The notes under the pieces: model-generated
Database searches by the model: none
Told to the model about the DNA's origin: nothing
Seen by the model: only the letters and a program-made list of their open reading frames with translations
In this document: positions 35,667 to 46,200 of the stretch, one piece after another
Layout of the letters: every line of letters begins with the position of its first letter
Position numbering within the stretch: the first letter of the stretch is position 1
DNA from: Bacteroidota bacterium
GTDB lineage: Bacteria; Bacteroidota; Ignavibacteria; Ignavibacteriales; Ignavibacteriaceae
Direction of reading: 5' to 3'
NCBI GenBank assembly: GCA_022573715.1
Contig: JACZTL010000004.1
Coordinates: 62,001 to 126,000 of the forward strand
DNA: 64,000 bases
Translations under genes and position numbers: made by a program

Positions 35667-37133
35667 TTACTTCGAATGGTAATTAGGGGATTCTTTTGTG
35701 ATAAAAATATCATGGGGATGACTTTCTTTATACCCAGCTTCTGTAATTTTTATAAATTTAACGTTTTTTTGAAGTGCTTGAATATTCTTAGCCCCGCAAT
35801 ATCCCATAGCAGCCCTTAAACCGCCTGTTAATTGGTAAACTGTATCTGCAAGAAAACCTTTATACGGAACTCGTCCTTCAATCCCTTCGGGTACTAATTT
35901 TTTAATCTCGTCTTCAGTATCCTGGAAATACCTGTCCTTGCTCCCTTTTTTCATTGCACCGATTGAGCCCATTCCCCTATACATTTTAAAACTTCTGCCT
36001 TCGTAGAGAACTTTTTCACCCGGACTTTCTTCAACACCGGCAAACATTCCGCCAATCATTAAAGAATCAGCTCCTGCTGCAAGTGCTTTAGGTACATCGC
36101 CAGTTTGCTTTATGCCACCGTCCGCTATTAAAGGAATTTTAATTGTTCTCAAAGCTCTTCTAACTTCCATAATGGCAGTTATTTGTGGTACACCGATTCC
36201 GGCAATTACTCTTGTTGTACAAATTGAGCCTGGACCGATTCCCACTTTTACCGCATCAACCTTACATTTTATCATATCAAGTGCTGCTTCATAAGTACCT
36301 ATGTTACCAGCAATTAACTGTTCATATTTAAATTTTCTTCTAATATTTTTAATTGCTTTTATAACACCCTTAGAATGACCGTGTGCCGTATCAATTATAA
36401 TAACATCAGCACCAATATTGAATAAAGACTGTACTCTATCCACTATATCAGGTGTCACACCGACTGCTGCTCCTACACGTAACCTTCCCCGTTCGTCTTT
36501 ACAGGCTAAAGGATGCGATTTTTTCTTTTGAATATCTTTAAAAGTTATAAGCCCCACTAGCTTTCCATCTTTGTTTACTACCGGTAATTTTTCAATTTTA
36601 TATTTTTGTAATATTTTTTCGGCTTTTTTCAGATCTGTTGATTCGTTTGCTGTAATCAAATTCTCTTTAGTCATCAATTCACTAATCTTTGTTTTTCTAT
36701 TTGGGTCAAATCTAAGGTCTCTATTTGTTATAATTCCGACCAATTTGTTATTTTTATCGGTAATAGGAATACCGGAAATTTGATATTCTTTCATTATTTG
36801 AAGAGCGGTTTCTACAGTATCTTCGGCACTTAATTTAATAGGGTCTCTAATCATTCCGCTTTCCGATCTCTTAACGCGGTCAACTTCTTTGCACTGTGAT
36901 TCTATTGATATATTTTTATGCATTATTCCAATTCCGCCTTCCCTTGCAAGAGCGATAGCCATTGAAGATTCGGTTACTGTATCCATTGCAGCAGAAATTA
37001 ACGGGATGTTCAATTTAATTTCGGAAGTTAAATATGTAGATATATCAACTTCTCTTGGGAGCACAGAGGATTTCCTTGGTACTAAAAGTATATCGTCAAA
37101 AGTAAGCCCTTCTTTAATAATTTTGTTTATCAT
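35667..37133 (-). CDS. guaB: Inosine-5'-monophosphate dehydrogenase
   Basis: The 488-residue protein has the catalytic TIM barrel with [11 protein letters not shown], two CBS domains in the middle ([37 protein letters not shown]), the NAD/IMP region [14 protein letters not shown] and GNIGTYEAA, and the catalytic-loop Cys in [45 protein letters not shown] and the flap GSKDRYFQ follow. It oxidises IMP to XMP, the committed step of GMP synthesis. Both CBS domains are intact, so allosteric control by purine nucleotides is expected. Its strand also carries purD a little downstream, so both purine steps share a neighbourhood. Confidence 0.97.
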   Translation of the reverse strand: MINKIIKEGLTFDDILLVPRKSSVLPREVDISTYLTSEIKLNIPLISAAMDTVTESSMAIALAREGGIGIMHKNISIESQCKEVDRVKRSESGMIRDPIKLSAEDTVETALQIMKEYQISGIPITDKNNKLVGIITNRDLRFDPNRKTKISELMTKENLITANESTDLKKAEKILQKYKIEKLPVVNKDGKLVGLITFKDIQKKKSHPLACKDERGRLRVGAAVGVTPDIVDRVQSLFNIGADVIIIDTAHGHSKGVIKAIKNIRRKFKYEQLIAGNIGTYEAALDMIKCKVDAVKVGIGPGSICTTRVIAGIGVPQITAIMEVRRALRTIKIPLIADGGIKQTGDVPKALAAGADSLMIGGMFAGVEESPGEKVLYEGRSFKMYRGMGSIGAMKKGSKDRYFQDTEDEIKKLVPEGIEGRVPYKGFLADTVYQLTGGLRAAMGYCGAKNIQALQKNVKFIKITEAGYKESHPHDIFITKESPNYHSK

Positions 37134-37174
37134 AAATTTTTCTTTTATTTGATTAAGTCAATCAGTTTAAGTAA

Positions 37175-38344
37175 TTACAAAAAAGCAGAATAACCCGTTA
37201 TATCTTCACCAACAATAAGTGTGTGCATTTCGTGTGTACCTTCGTATGTTTTCACAGATTCAAGGTTAGCTGAGTGACGCATTATTGGGTATTCATTTGA
37301 AATTCCGTTTGCTCCTAAAATTTCTCTACTCATTCTTGCTATTTCCAATGCTTTTTCGCAATTGTTTCTTTTTGCTAAAGAAACTTGTGCAAACTTTAAT
37401 GTCCCGTTATCTTTCATTCTTCCCATTTGAATATTTAATAGCTGAGATTTTGTTATTTCAGTTAAAAAATACACTAATTTTTCTTGTGTCATTTGAAAGG
37501 CAGCAATCGGTTTTTCAAATTGTATTCTAGATTTAGCATAATTTAAAGCAGTTTCGTAGCAAGTCAACATTGCTCCCACAACACCCCAGGCAATTCCGTA
37601 TCTAGCTTGGTTGAGGCACATCAAAGGATTTTTTAAGCCAGTTGTTTTAGGAAGAATATTTTCATCAGGAACAAAAACATCGTCAAATATTAATTCTGAA
37701 GTTATAGATGCACGTAAAGAATGTTTGCCTCTAATTTCCGGAGCGCTAAATCCTTTGAATTCTTTTTCAACAATAAAACCCATTACTTTACCTTTTAACT
37801 TACCCCAAACAATTGCTATATCGGCAATAGAGCCATTAGTAATCCACATTTTAGTCCCGTTTAACAAATAACCGCCGTCAACTTTCACTGCTTTTGTTTC
37901 CATTCCTCCCGGATTAGAACCGTGATTAGGTTCGGTTAACCCGAAACATCCTATCTTCTCTCCTTTTGACAAAAGAGGCAGCCATTTGTTTTTTTGCTCT
38001 TCCGAACCGAAAGTAAAAATAGGATACATTACCAACGAACCCTGAACTGAAGCAAAACTTCTGATACCGCTGTCCCCTCTTTCAAGTTCTTGCATCATTA
38101 ATCCGTATGCTACATTATTTAATCCTGCACAACCGTATTCTTCGGGTAGGTTGGGACCAAGTAAACCTATCTCTGCCATTTGGGGAATTAAATGCATAGG
38201 AAATTTACCTTTGCTATAATGTTCCTCTATTAGCGGTAAAACTTGCTTTGATACAAAAATTCTGACAGTATCACGAATCATTATTTCTTCTTGAGTAAGA
38301 AGAGATTCGGTATTAAAATAGTCTACTCCCTTGAAATTGTCCAT
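37175..38344 (-). CDS. Acyl-CoA dehydrogenase, glutaryl-CoA dehydrogenase type
   Basis: The 389-residue FAD enzyme has FGLTEPNHGSNPGGMET (FAD/substrate loop), GTKMWITNGSIADIAIVWGK, the acyl-CoA dehydrogenase beta domain, the helical GAMLTCYETALNYAKSRIQF, and a C-terminal catalytic Glu in VKTYEGTHEMHTLIVG. The YEGTHxxH form with the early GLNNVAYGLMMQELERGDSG is characteristic of the glutaryl-CoA dehydrogenase branch. Substrate (glutaryl-CoA versus a branched acyl-CoA) is inferred only. It is 41 bases upstream of guaB on the same strand. A gene-poor stretch lies on its other side. Confidence 0.9.
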   Translation of the reverse strand: MDNFKGVDYFNTESLLTQEEIMIRDTVRIFVSKQVLPLIEEHYSKGKFPMHLIPQMAEIGLLGPNLPEEYGCAGLNNVAYGLMMQELERGDSGIRSFASVQGSLVMYPIFTFGSEEQKNKWLPLLSKGEKIGCFGLTEPNHGSNPGGMETKAVKVDGGYLLNGTKMWITNGSIADIAIVWGKLKGKVMGFIVEKEFKGFSAPEIRGKHSLRASITSELIFDDVFVPDENILPKTTGLKNPLMCLNQARYGIAWGVVGAMLTCYETALNYAKSRIQFEKPIAAFQMTQEKLVYFLTEITKSQLLNIQMGRMKDNGTLKFAQVSLAKRNNCEKALEIARMSREILGANGISNEYPIMRHSANLESVKTYEGTHEMHTLIVGEDITGYSAFL

Positions 38345-38579
38345 TTATTATTTATCTGCAATAAAATTGAAATAAAGTTTTTCAAATTTACGTTTTAACT
38401 GTTTTGCATGCAAAGTATAAAGGAAAAACCACTAAAAATAATTTTCTTGAATGATAATAAATTATAATAGATTAATAACTGTTGTCCATAGGATTTCTTT
38501 GGAAAAACATTTTTTGTAAAATGAAATAGCTTATAAATATTTCATAGTCAAAGTAAAATTTCATATATTTTGAATCTAA
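38345..38579. other. AT-rich leader/intergenic stretch upstream of the acyl-CoA dehydrogenase
   Basis: No ORF of credible composition and no clear promoter box were found. The region should carry the minus-strand promoter of the dehydrogenase. Confidence 0.4.
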
Positions 38580-38599
38580 ATTTTGAAATGAAAATTCAG

Positions 38600-38700
38600 C
38601 AAACGGAGACCCGTCTTCGTCCGAGAGTAGTCGAACTTCGCCGAGGTAAAGTGGCTGCTATCACTTCTGGCGATGTCTTGCCAAAGATGGTAAAACCAAC
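38600..38700. repeat. GC-richer repeat-like island before tRNA-Ser
   Basis: This 100-base block (AGACCCGTCTTCGTCC at its left end, ACCAACGGTTTG at its right) is markedly GC-richer than its surroundings. It holds TCGAACTTCGCCGAGG-like text typical of dispersed 'tcgacta...gaagacgg' repeats. I see no reading frame in it. Assignment as a repeat rests on style, not on a second copy in this window. Confidence 0.35.
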
Positions 38701-38749
38701 GGTTTGTTCTTATTATATTTCAATTGTAAATTATAAAATTTAGCACAAC

Positions 38750-38838
<89 letters not shown>

Positions 38839-38956
38839 ACCGATAACAAAGTCCCCGATGGGGACTTTTTATTTTTTAAAGTGTTGAAAACGAAGTTTTC
38901 ATAAACGAAAAAAAATAAAAAGGACGGTGCGGCAGCAAGCGGACTTTGTTATCGGT
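38839..38956. repeat. 16-bp perfect inverted repeat bracketing 86 bases after tRNA-Ser
   Basis: ACCGATAACAAAGTCC (38839-38854) and GGACTTTGTTATCGGT (38941-38956) are exact reverse complements. Further nested pairs exist: GCACCG (38837-38842) with CGGTGC (38925-38930), and GAAAAC/GTTTTC near 38886. The whole looks like a small palindromic element or attached non-coding structure that begins within the tRNA-Ser tail. Confidence 0.5.
38848..38877 (+). terminator. Intrinsic terminator after tRNA-Ser
   Basis: AAAGTCCCC and GGGGACTTT form a perfect 9-bp stem around GAT, followed by TTATTTTTT. It starts 11 bases after the tRNA. Confidence 0.85.
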
Positions 38957-39020
38957 AACGGTTTCCCCTAAGGGATCACCAAAAGTAATCCCGAAAAAAT
39001 ATTCTAATAAAAGCGGCTGG

Positions 39021-39237
39021 CTATTTTATTTTCTCACCTATAACTCTAATTTCTGACAATCTATGAACTTCAACTTTTGATAATTCTTTCACAAGATTAT
39101 TTATTTTGTTAAAAATATTTACTTGAAATTTTTCTATAATTATAACTATCATCTTTACCGAAAGTTGAAAATGCATTAAATAGCACATTACTTTTTTGCA
39201 AACTTTGATAATTATTGATTTCATCCTCAAAAATCAT
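39021..39237 (-). pseudogene. Possible small gene with a one-base frameshift
   Basis: From ATG 39237 a natural-looking frame (MIFEDEINNYQSLQKSN...NYRKISSKYF) stops at 39109. A second frame continues without a gap as NKINNLVKELSKVEVHRLSE and on to 39021. Dropping one T from the run just before the first stop (AAATATTTTTAAC on the minus strand) fuses them into about 71 residues. I do not recognise a family. Composition is the only support, so this may be chance. If real, it is another one-base homopolymer slip, like those proposed at 10189 and 47782. Confidence 0.25.
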
Positions 39238-39650
39238 TTCTTGTGGTTTTAATAGGGAACAAGGGTATTTAGCGAAAAATTTAAAAACTTTTCTAATAAT
39301 TCATTGTTTCGGTGTAGCTCAATTAAATTATAAACTGTAAAAGCTGGAATATAAAAACTTGCTAATAAACCCTTTACCAGCGTTTAATCTACTCTCAACT
39401 ATTTCGTTCAAAGCGTTAGTATGCAATAAGATGATTTTGTATTCGTTATTATTTTAATTACTGACATTTCTATTGAGTTAAAACAGAATGCAATTACTCT
39501 GCCTCATCTTTTTAATCATTAAATTTTATAAAACATTTATATAATTCTGTAACTAATAAAAGTTTCATTATTTATATTATGTTTTAGTAAATAAGATAAA
39601 TTTAATGAATTCTTTTTATTTAAAATATAATTCTAATAAATAAGAACATT
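39238..39650. other. AT-rich stretch without an assignable gene
   Basis: Only short, start-less minus-strand frames with plausible composition (about 41 and 45 codons, overlapping in two frames) are present. They may be decayed coding sequence or chance. I see no RNA gene and no clear promoter. Confidence 0.35.
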
Positions 39651-39670
39651 TAATAATTCAGTTGATGATA
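39651..39670. promoter_or_regulatory. Candidate operator, copy 1 (upstream of the copper island)
   Basis: TAATAATTCAGTTGATGATA matches 17 of 20 bases of the sequence at 40263-40282. It lies about 80 bases before the first gene of the copper/silver island. ACGAACAA follows 14 bases downstream, as also after the second copy. A metal-responsive regulator site is inferred from position and conservation. Confidence 0.4.
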
Positions 39671-39747
39671 TTCATTAAATATTAACGAACAACTTATGGC
39701 ACAAACTTTGTTAAGTTTAGCTAAATATTGTATTTTAGCAGTTAATT

Positions 39748-40179
39748 ATGATTAGAAAAGCTCAAATATTTTTATTACTCTTAGTATTTTTAGGTTCGAC
39801 TACAAGTTTTTCTTTCTCTTTGCATTTATGCTCTCAAATGAAGAATATGCAAAAAGAGATGTCTTGTTCAATGAACATGGAAAAAATGTGTGAAATGAAA
39901 TGTTTGAAGACAGACAATAACAGTATTAATGTTAAATCAAAAACTAATATACCTTCTTGCTGCAAGATTAAAGCACAGGATTTAAATATTAAAGATGAAT
40001 TTGTTATTAACAAAAATGAATCATCAAAAAGCCTTAATGTAAAAAATATTCCTAATTCAAATTTTCTAATTAATATAAATACTAGTAAAACAAATGCTGA
40101 ATTAAAATTAAGAATTAATTCGCCCCCAAATATTTTTACAACTAATATATACCTTACCATTTCACTTCTACTTATTTAG
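39748..40179 (+). CDS. HYC_CC_PP-like small secreted protein at the head of the copper island
   Basis: The 143-residue protein has a signal peptide (IFLLLLVFLGSTTSFSFS). Then come LHLC, a Met/Cys-rich segment (KEMSCSMNMEKMCEMKC), IPSCCKIK, a spacer, and SPPNIF before a hydrophobic C-terminal helix. This order (H-x-C, CC, PP, final hydrophobic stretch) is that of the Bacteroidota HYC_CC_PP proteins, which lie beside copper/RND efflux genes. Here the first element is HLC, not HYC. Six or more Cys and several Met suggest copper binding in the periplasm or inner membrane. It is followed by the cusC-like gene after a second operator-like site. Confidence 0.6.
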   Translation: MIRKAQIFLLLLVFLGSTTSFSFSLHLCSQMKNMQKEMSCSMNMEKMCEMKCLKTDNNSINVKSKTNIPSCCKIKAQDLNIKDEFVINKNESSKSLNVKNIPNSNFLININTSKTNAELKLRINSPPNIFTTNIYLTISLLLI

Positions 40180-40262
40180 AACTACTCTATTTACTTATCC
40201 CAATTTCTTCAACTAAGAGAACAATTGGCTTTAAATAATTATTCAATAACACTGTAATATTT

Positions 40263-40282
40263 TCATCATTCAATTGATGATA
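40263..40282. promoter_or_regulatory. Candidate operator, copy 2 (upstream of cusC)
   Basis: TCATCATTCAATTGATGATA is a near-perfect dyad (TCATCA ... TGATGA around TTCAAT) and matches copy 1 at 39651-39670 in 17 of 20 positions. It sits about 50 bases before the cusC-like ATG. ACGAACAA lies 22 bases further on. Confidence 0.42.
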
Positions 40283-40333
40283 TAATTAATGTTAATTGAT
40301 ACATACGAACAATAATTTTAACAGGTAAAATAA

Positions 40334-41602
40334 ATGAGACGAAAACATTTATTTGTTTTAATTCTTTTAACAATTACGACATCTAAGTTTCTTTTTGGAC
40401 AGGAAAACGAACTTCCATCTTTAATAAACAGGGCAATATTTGTTAGTCCTAAAATAAAAATGCTTGTCGCAAAAAAAGAGGCTAAAATTAACAAGATACC
40501 TCAGGTTTCTAACTTGCCCGATCCAATGTTGACATTTGGACTAAGGAATTTGCCAACCAGTTCATTTTCATTCGGAGAAGACCCAATGACCCAAAAAACT
40601 ATCGGGTTACAGCAAACATTTCCTTTCCCGGGCAAACTTTCCGCTAAAGAAGATGTTGCCGCGGTGGATACATCAATTATTAAACTGGAAATTATAGATA
40701 CTGAGAACGAAATTAGAAAGTCAGTTACAAAAACTTATTACGACTTAAATTACTTTCGGCGAGCTATTTTTTATGCAAATGAATCGAAAAAATTATTATA
40801 TGACATAAAAGATGTGGTTGGAGTAAAATATTCGGTTTCATCGGCTACACTGCAAAATTTAGTAAAAGTACAATTAGAAATAACAAAGATAAACGATAAA
40901 ATAGTAACACTTAAAAGTCGTGAAAATTCTGCTTTATCAAGACTGAACTCTCTCATTTTACAAAGTTTTGATAATGATATAAAAACAGAATTAATTGATT
41001 CTATAAAAACAATTGACATAACGGTACAACAATTAGAAAAACTTGCAAAGACAAATCGCCCCTATTTAAAAGGGATTCAATTATTAAAAGAAAAAAATAA
41101 ATTAAAACAAATTTCTGCAGAAAAAGAATTTTACCCTAATATAAGCTTGGGTCTGCAATATTCTTTCAGAAATCAGGTGACTGCAACGAGTAGATATTTA
41201 AACAACTTTTTTTCCGTAGTATTGGGCTTTTCTTTACCACTTAATTACGGTGGCAAAACAACTGCAAAAGTGGAAGAAATGGTTTCACTCCAAAAATTAC
41301 ATTCAGAACAATATTCTACTGCTTTACAATTTCTTAACAGCAGATTCGGTTCTGATTTGGCCGAATTAGAGTCTATTGAAGAAAGGATAAATCTTTTTGT
41401 AGAAGGTTTATTACCGCAAGCTCAACTAAACTTAAAATCTGCACTTGCAAGTTATCAAGTAAATGAAGTTGATTTTATAAATGTAATTGATGCTCAAGAT
41501 CAGCTATTTAAAATAGAGACAAATTTATATCGGTTGAAAACAAATTACTTAAAGCAAATAGCTGACTTAGAATTTTTAACAGGAACAAGTTTAACAAATT
41601 AA
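40334..41602 (+). CDS. cusC: Outer-membrane efflux protein, TolC/CusC type
   Basis: The 422-residue protein has a signal peptide (LFVLILLTITTSKFLFGQ) and the OEP family helical repeats: NLPDPMLTFGLRNLP, GLQQTFPFPGKL, YYDLNYFRRAIFYA, LQNLVKVQLEITKINDK, and in the second half LGLQYSFRNQ, LGFSLPLNYGGKT and ALASYQVNEVDFINVIDAQ. The latter is the usual end of the second OEP repeat. It forms the outer-membrane channel of a tripartite efflux pump. The CusB- and CusA-like genes follow on the same strand with short gaps, so it is the channel of the metal pump. Confidence 0.88.
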   Translation: MRRKHLFVLILLTITTSKFLFGQENELPSLINRAIFVSPKIKMLVAKKEAKINKIPQVSNLPDPMLTFGLRNLPTSSFSFGEDPMTQKTIGLQQTFPFPGKLSAKEDVAAVDTSIIKLEIIDTENEIRKSVTKTYYDLNYFRRAIFYANESKKLLYDIKDVVGVKYSVSSATLQNLVKVQLEITKINDKIVTLKSRENSALSRLNSLILQSFDNDIKTELIDSIKTIDITVQQLEKLAKTNRPYLKGIQLLKEKNKLKQISAEKEFYPNISLGLQYSFRNQVTATSRYLNNFFSVVLGFSLPLNYGGKTTAKVEEMVSLQKLHSEQYSTALQFLNSRFGSDLAELESIEERINLFVEGLLPQAQLNLKSALASYQVNEVDFINVIDAQDQLFKIETNLYRLKTNYLKQIADLEFLTGTSLTN

Positions 41603-41619
41603 TTAACGGAGTAACAATA

Positions 41620-43143
41620 GTGAAAAAGAGAGATCTAATTTTAATTGTAATCGGAATAATAATAGGTGTTGTAATATTTCTGGTTTTCTTTAATACTAAT
41701 AATGATGCTATATCTACCAAAGACACAGCAAAAGATAGTACAACAAAAACAAGGAAAATACTTTATTGGAAAGCTCCAATGAACCCCAGCGAAGTATACG
41801 ATAAACCAGGTAAATCAGCAATGGGTATGGATTTAGTTCCAGTTTATGAAGACCAAGCAGGTGAAGCAGGTGTTGTGAAAATTGATCCAGTAGTTCAACA
41901 AAATATGAATGTAAAAACTGAAGTTGTGGAAAGTAAAAAAATAAATCCTTTAGTAATTACAAACGGTATTTTACAAACAGACGAAAGGAAAGAATTTATA
42001 GTTACAACAAAAGTAGGAGGATGGATAGAAAAATTATATGTTAATTTTACCGGTCAAGAAGTTAAAAAAGGTGAAAAATTAATCGACATATATTCACCAA
42101 TTTTAGTGGCAGCAGAACAGGAGTTCCTTACTGCAATTGCTTACGGTGATAAAGTAATAAAAAGCTCGAATAAAAGCATTGCTAATACTGGTAAAGAATT
42201 AATTGAAAATAGTATAAGAAAGCTTCAGTTATTAGATGTCTCAATGAAGGAGATAGAAGCTCTAAGAAAAAATAAAATAATTAAAAAATATATGACTTTA
42301 TATGCACCTTTTGATGGAACAGTAATTAATAAAAAAGTAATTGAGGGTCAAAAGATCAATCCCGGCACACCGTTACTTAAGATAGCAGATCTAAAAAATC
42401 TGTGGCTTATTGCTGACATATATGAATATGAATTATCTAAAATAAAATTAGGTGCAAAGGCAAATATAAAATTTAATTTTCTTCCAAGTAAAGTATTCAA
42501 AAGCAAAGTTACTTTTATTTACCCAACATTAGACGCTAAAACCAGAACTATAAAAGTAAGAATTGATATGCCAAATTATAACAATGAGTTAAAACCTTCA
42601 ATGTTTGCCACTGTTGAAATAGAAGGCATAGACCAAGGTATACATCCTGTAGTACCTGAACAGGCTATTATAAGAAGCGGACAAAATAATATAATAATAC
42701 TTGAAGTAGGAAAAGGAAAATTTAAACCCATTAATGTTAAACTCGGTAACTATTCTAAGGGTTACTATCAAGTTTTAGAAGGATTAACTGCAGGTAACAT
42801 AATTGTAACTTCCGCTCAATTCTTGATTGATTCGGAAAGTAATTTGAAAGCTGCTTTGAATCAATTTATGAGCGCTAAACCTGCTAAAAAAGATTCTTTA
42901 ACAAACACTTCTAAAACGACTAAAAAATCCCTCGAAGCTATATCTCCTCTTATCAGAGAAGGAGTTATTAATTTGGAAGCAATCGATAAAAATAAAGATG
43001 GAAAGCTTTATCAAGATATTATGGATTGGAACGTGATCTCTGATAAACCAGGAGTTTGTCCGGAATGCGGAATGACATTAAGAAAATTTACAATCAAAGA
43101 AGTTGAAGAAAACCTAAAAAAACACGGATATAAATTTAAATGA
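41620..43143 (+). CDS. cusB: CusB-type periplasmic adaptor with N-terminal metal-binding and C-terminal CPxCGM module
   Basis: The 507-residue membrane-fusion protein has a GTG start, chosen from ACGGAGT 9 bases upstream and the 17-base gap after cusC. An N-terminal anchor helix (9-24) is followed by a heavy-metal-binding domain at about 47-76 (ILYWKAPMNPSE...KSAMGMDLVPVYE). Then come biotinyl-lipoyl and barrel sections (KVGGWIEKLYVN, YAPFDGTVINKKVIEG, LADIYEYELSKIKLG). The last 60 residues (448-507) are an unusual tail (KNKDG, MDWNVISDKPG, CPECGM) shared with the Met-rich protein downstream. It links CusC to the CusA-like pump and probably captures Cu(I)/Ag(I) from the periplasm. Confidence 0.9.
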   Translation: MKKRDLILIVIGIIIGVVIFLVFFNTNNDAISTKDTAKDSTTKTRKILYWKAPMNPSEVYDKPGKSAMGMDLVPVYEDQAGEAGVVKIDPVVQQNMNVKTEVVESKKINPLVITNGILQTDERKEFIVTTKVGGWIEKLYVNFTGQEVKKGEKLIDIYSPILVAAEQEFLTAIAYGDKVIKSSNKSIANTGKELIENSIRKLQLLDVSMKEIEALRKNKIIKKYMTLYAPFDGTVINKKVIEGQKINPGTPLLKIADLKNLWLIADIYEYELSKIKLGAKANIKFNFLPSKVFKSKVTFIYPTLDAKTRTIKVRIDMPNYNNELKPSMFATVEIEGIDQGIHPVVPEQAIIRSGQNNIIILEVGKGKFKPINVKLGNYSKGYYQVLEGLTAGNIIVTSAQFLIDSESNLKAALNQFMSAKPAKKDSLTNTSKTTKKSLEAISPLIREGVINLEAIDKNKDGKLYQDIMDWNVISDKPGVCPECGMTLRKFTIKEVEENLKKHGYKFK

Positions 43144-43144
43144 T

Positions 43145-43217
43145 CTCTGTTCACTCTGCGCACTCTGCGGATAAAGTCCCACCCCGACTAACCACAGTGC
43201 ACACAAAGAACACAGAG
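43145..43217. repeat. CTCTG...CAGAG palindromic repeat between cusB and cusA
   Basis: CTCTGT (43145) and ACAGAG (43217 end) bound imperfect arms: CTCTGTTCACTCTGCG on the left against a reverse complement of CACAAAGAACACAGAG on the right. Similar text recurs at two more places in the same gene cluster. Confidence 0.7.
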
Positions 43218-43237
43218 AAAAATTTGGAGAATAGACA

Positions 43238-46200
43238 ATGACGACAAGTGATCAAAATAAAGACGGTTTAATTGTTAAAATAATTGAATGGTCTATCAAT
43301 AATAAAATATTGGTTATCATCTTAACTACTGCTTTAATTTTAGCTGGAATATGGGCACTTAAAAACACTGCTATTGATGCTATACCTGATCTTAGTGATG
43401 TGCAAGTAATAATCTTTACTGATTATCCCGGTCAAGGACCGCAGATAGTTGAAGATCAGGTTACCTATCCCCTTACAACTAAAATGTTATCAGTACCTTT
43501 TGCATCTGTAGTCAGGGGATATTCATTTTTCGGTTACTCAATGGTGTATATAATATTTGATGACGGTACGGATATTTACTGGGCTCGAAGCAGAGTACTT
43601 GAATATCTTAGTTCAATAAAAAACGACCTGCCGGAAGGAGTTGTTCCTCAATTGGGTCCGGATGCTACAGGACTTGGTTGGGTATTCCAATACATATTAA
43701 AATCTGATAAAAGAGATCTCCAAGAATTACGTTCAATTCAGGATTGGTTCTTAAAGTATGAACTATCTGCAATTCCCGGAGTTTCAGAGGTTGCCAGTAT
43801 TGGCGGTTTTGTTAAACAATATCAAGTTAATATAGACCCTACTAAACTCGCCTCGTATGATATTTCATTGAACAAAGTTAAAATGGCAATAAAGATGAGT
43901 AACAATGATGTAGGTGGTCGTTTAATGGAAATGGGTGAAATGGAATTTATGGTCAGGGGATTGGGTTACATTAAAGGTGTTGATGATTTAAAAATTATTG
44001 CCATAGGTTACAATAAAAAAACCGGGACACCTGTTTATTTAAAAGATGTTGCAAACATTGATATAGGTCCCGAACTTAGACGCGGTTTAGCCGACTGGAA
44101 CGGTGAAGGTGAAACAGTCGGTGGTATTATTATTCAGCGGTTCGGTGAAAATGGGCTTGAAGTAATTAAAAGAGTTAAAAAAAGATTAGAAGAACTAAAA
44201 GCATCTTTACCTGAGGATGTACAAATTATTACTTCTTATGACCGTTCGACCTTAATTTATAATGCAATAGATAATCTAAGTAACAAATTAATAGAAGAAA
44301 GTATAATTGTTGCTTTAGTTATAATAGGTTTTCTTCTTCACATTAGGAGTTCGTTAGTTGCAATATTTACTCTACCAACTGCTGTTTTAGCTTCCATACT
44401 TGTTATGCATCTACAGGGAATAAATGCAAACATTATGTCTCTCGGCGGCATAGCAATTGCAATAGGGGCTATGGTTGATGCATCTATAATTATGGTAGAA
44501 AATTCACACTCCCATATTGTTAATAACCAGCTTCTACCAAAGGAAAAGCAAAAACCTCATTGGACAGTTATTTTAGAATCATCAAAAGAAGTTGGACCTC
44601 CAATATTTTTCTCTTTGCTTGTTATAGTAGTTTCATTTTTACCCATATTTACATTAGAGCAACAGGAAGGCAGATTATTTAAACCTCTTGCATTTACAAA
44701 AACTTATGCAATGGCTGCAGGAGCTATTTTATCGATAACCATTGTACCGGTATTAATGGGTTATTTCATAAGAGGAAAAATGAAAAAAGAAGATGCAAAC
44801 CCTGTTACAAGATTTCTAATGAAAATATATCATCCTATTGTTGACTTTGTAATGAAAAAACGCTGGTTGGTAATGGCAGCTTCGTTTATAATTGTTATTG
44901 TAACTTTTCTTCCATTTTCTAAACTTGGTTCAGAGTTTATGCCTCCACTTTATGAAGGTGATATACTTTATATGCCTTCAACACTTCCTGGTATATCAAT
45001 TACAAAAGCTCGTGAAATACTTCAACAAACAGATAGGATAATAAAAACTTTTCCTGAAGTAAAATCAGTTTTCGGTAAAATAGGAAGAGCTGAAACTACA
45101 ACTGATCCTGCACCATTAACGATGATAGAAACAACTATACAACTAAAGCCTGAAAATGAATGGCGACCAGGAATGACACCTGAAAAACTGATAAAGGAAA
45201 TGGATGCATCACTTCAAATACCCGGATTAACCAATGTTTGGACAATGCCAATTAAAAATAGAATTGATATGCTTGCAACAGGAATTAAAACTCCCGTAGG
45301 AATTAAAATTGGAGGGCCTGATCTTCAAGTACTAGAAAAAATAGGTAGAGAAATAGAAGTAGTAACTAGAAAAATACCTGGAACTCGTTCTGTATATGCT
45401 GAAAGATCCGCTGGCGGCAATTATGTAGATTTTACAATCGACAGAAACGCAATTGCAAGATATGGGCTTACTATACAAGATGTTCAAGACGTTTTTATGT
45501 CAGCCGTAGGCGGTATGAACATTACAAAAACAGTTGAAGGTCTTGAAAGATATAATGTGAACTTAAGATATCAAAGAAACTACAGAGAAAATATTGAAGC
45601 ATTAAAGAGAGTTTTGGTGCCGTTAAAAGGCGGTGGCAATATCCCGCTTGAACAATTAGGGAAAATTATAATTAAGAAAGGACCTCCTGTTATAAAATCT
45701 GAAAATGCAAGGCCAAATGCCTGGGTTTACATAGACATAGAAAATATTGATATTGGAACTTACGTTGAAAATGCTCGGAAAGTAATAGCCGAAAAAATAA
45801 AAATACCTAAGGGTTACTCTTTAATTTGGAGTGGTCAATTTGAATATATGGAAAGAGCATCAAAAAAATTAGCACTTGTAATTCCTATAACAATACTACT
45901 TGTTATTCTTTTACTCTACTTTAATACTAAATCATTTGTCAAAACAGGTATTATACTTCTTGCACTTCCCTTTTCAATGGTTGGCGCAATATGGTATCTG
46001 TACTTTGCAGGTTTCAATATGAGTGTCGCGGTTTGGGTCGGTATTATAGCACTATTGGGTATAAGTGCGGAGACAGGGGTTATAATGCTGCTTTATCTTG
46101 ACATTGCTTATGAAAACTGGAAAAAGAGAGGTCGTTTAAATTCATTTAGTGATTTAAGAGAATCGATATTCGAGGGTGCAGTAAAAAGAATCCGCCCAAA

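Noticed and set aside
39021-39230. 69-residue minus-strand ORF (MRMKSII...) as a stand-alone gene
   Set aside because: Its first half is a poor, overlapping frame; the better reading uses a different frame for the first half with a shift, so I list only a tentative broken gene.
39250-39500. Two overlapping start-less minus-strand frames with plausible residues (for example ALNEIVESRLN and ELHRNNELLEKF)
   Set aside because: No start codon, no ribosome site, frames interrupted; could be decayed coding sequence but chance cannot be excluded.
39707-39738. TTTG (39707) and TATTTTAG (39731) as a Bacteroidota-type promoter for the first copper gene
   Set aside because: The spacing fits, but it would leave a leader of only about 5 bases before the ATG, so I do not call it.
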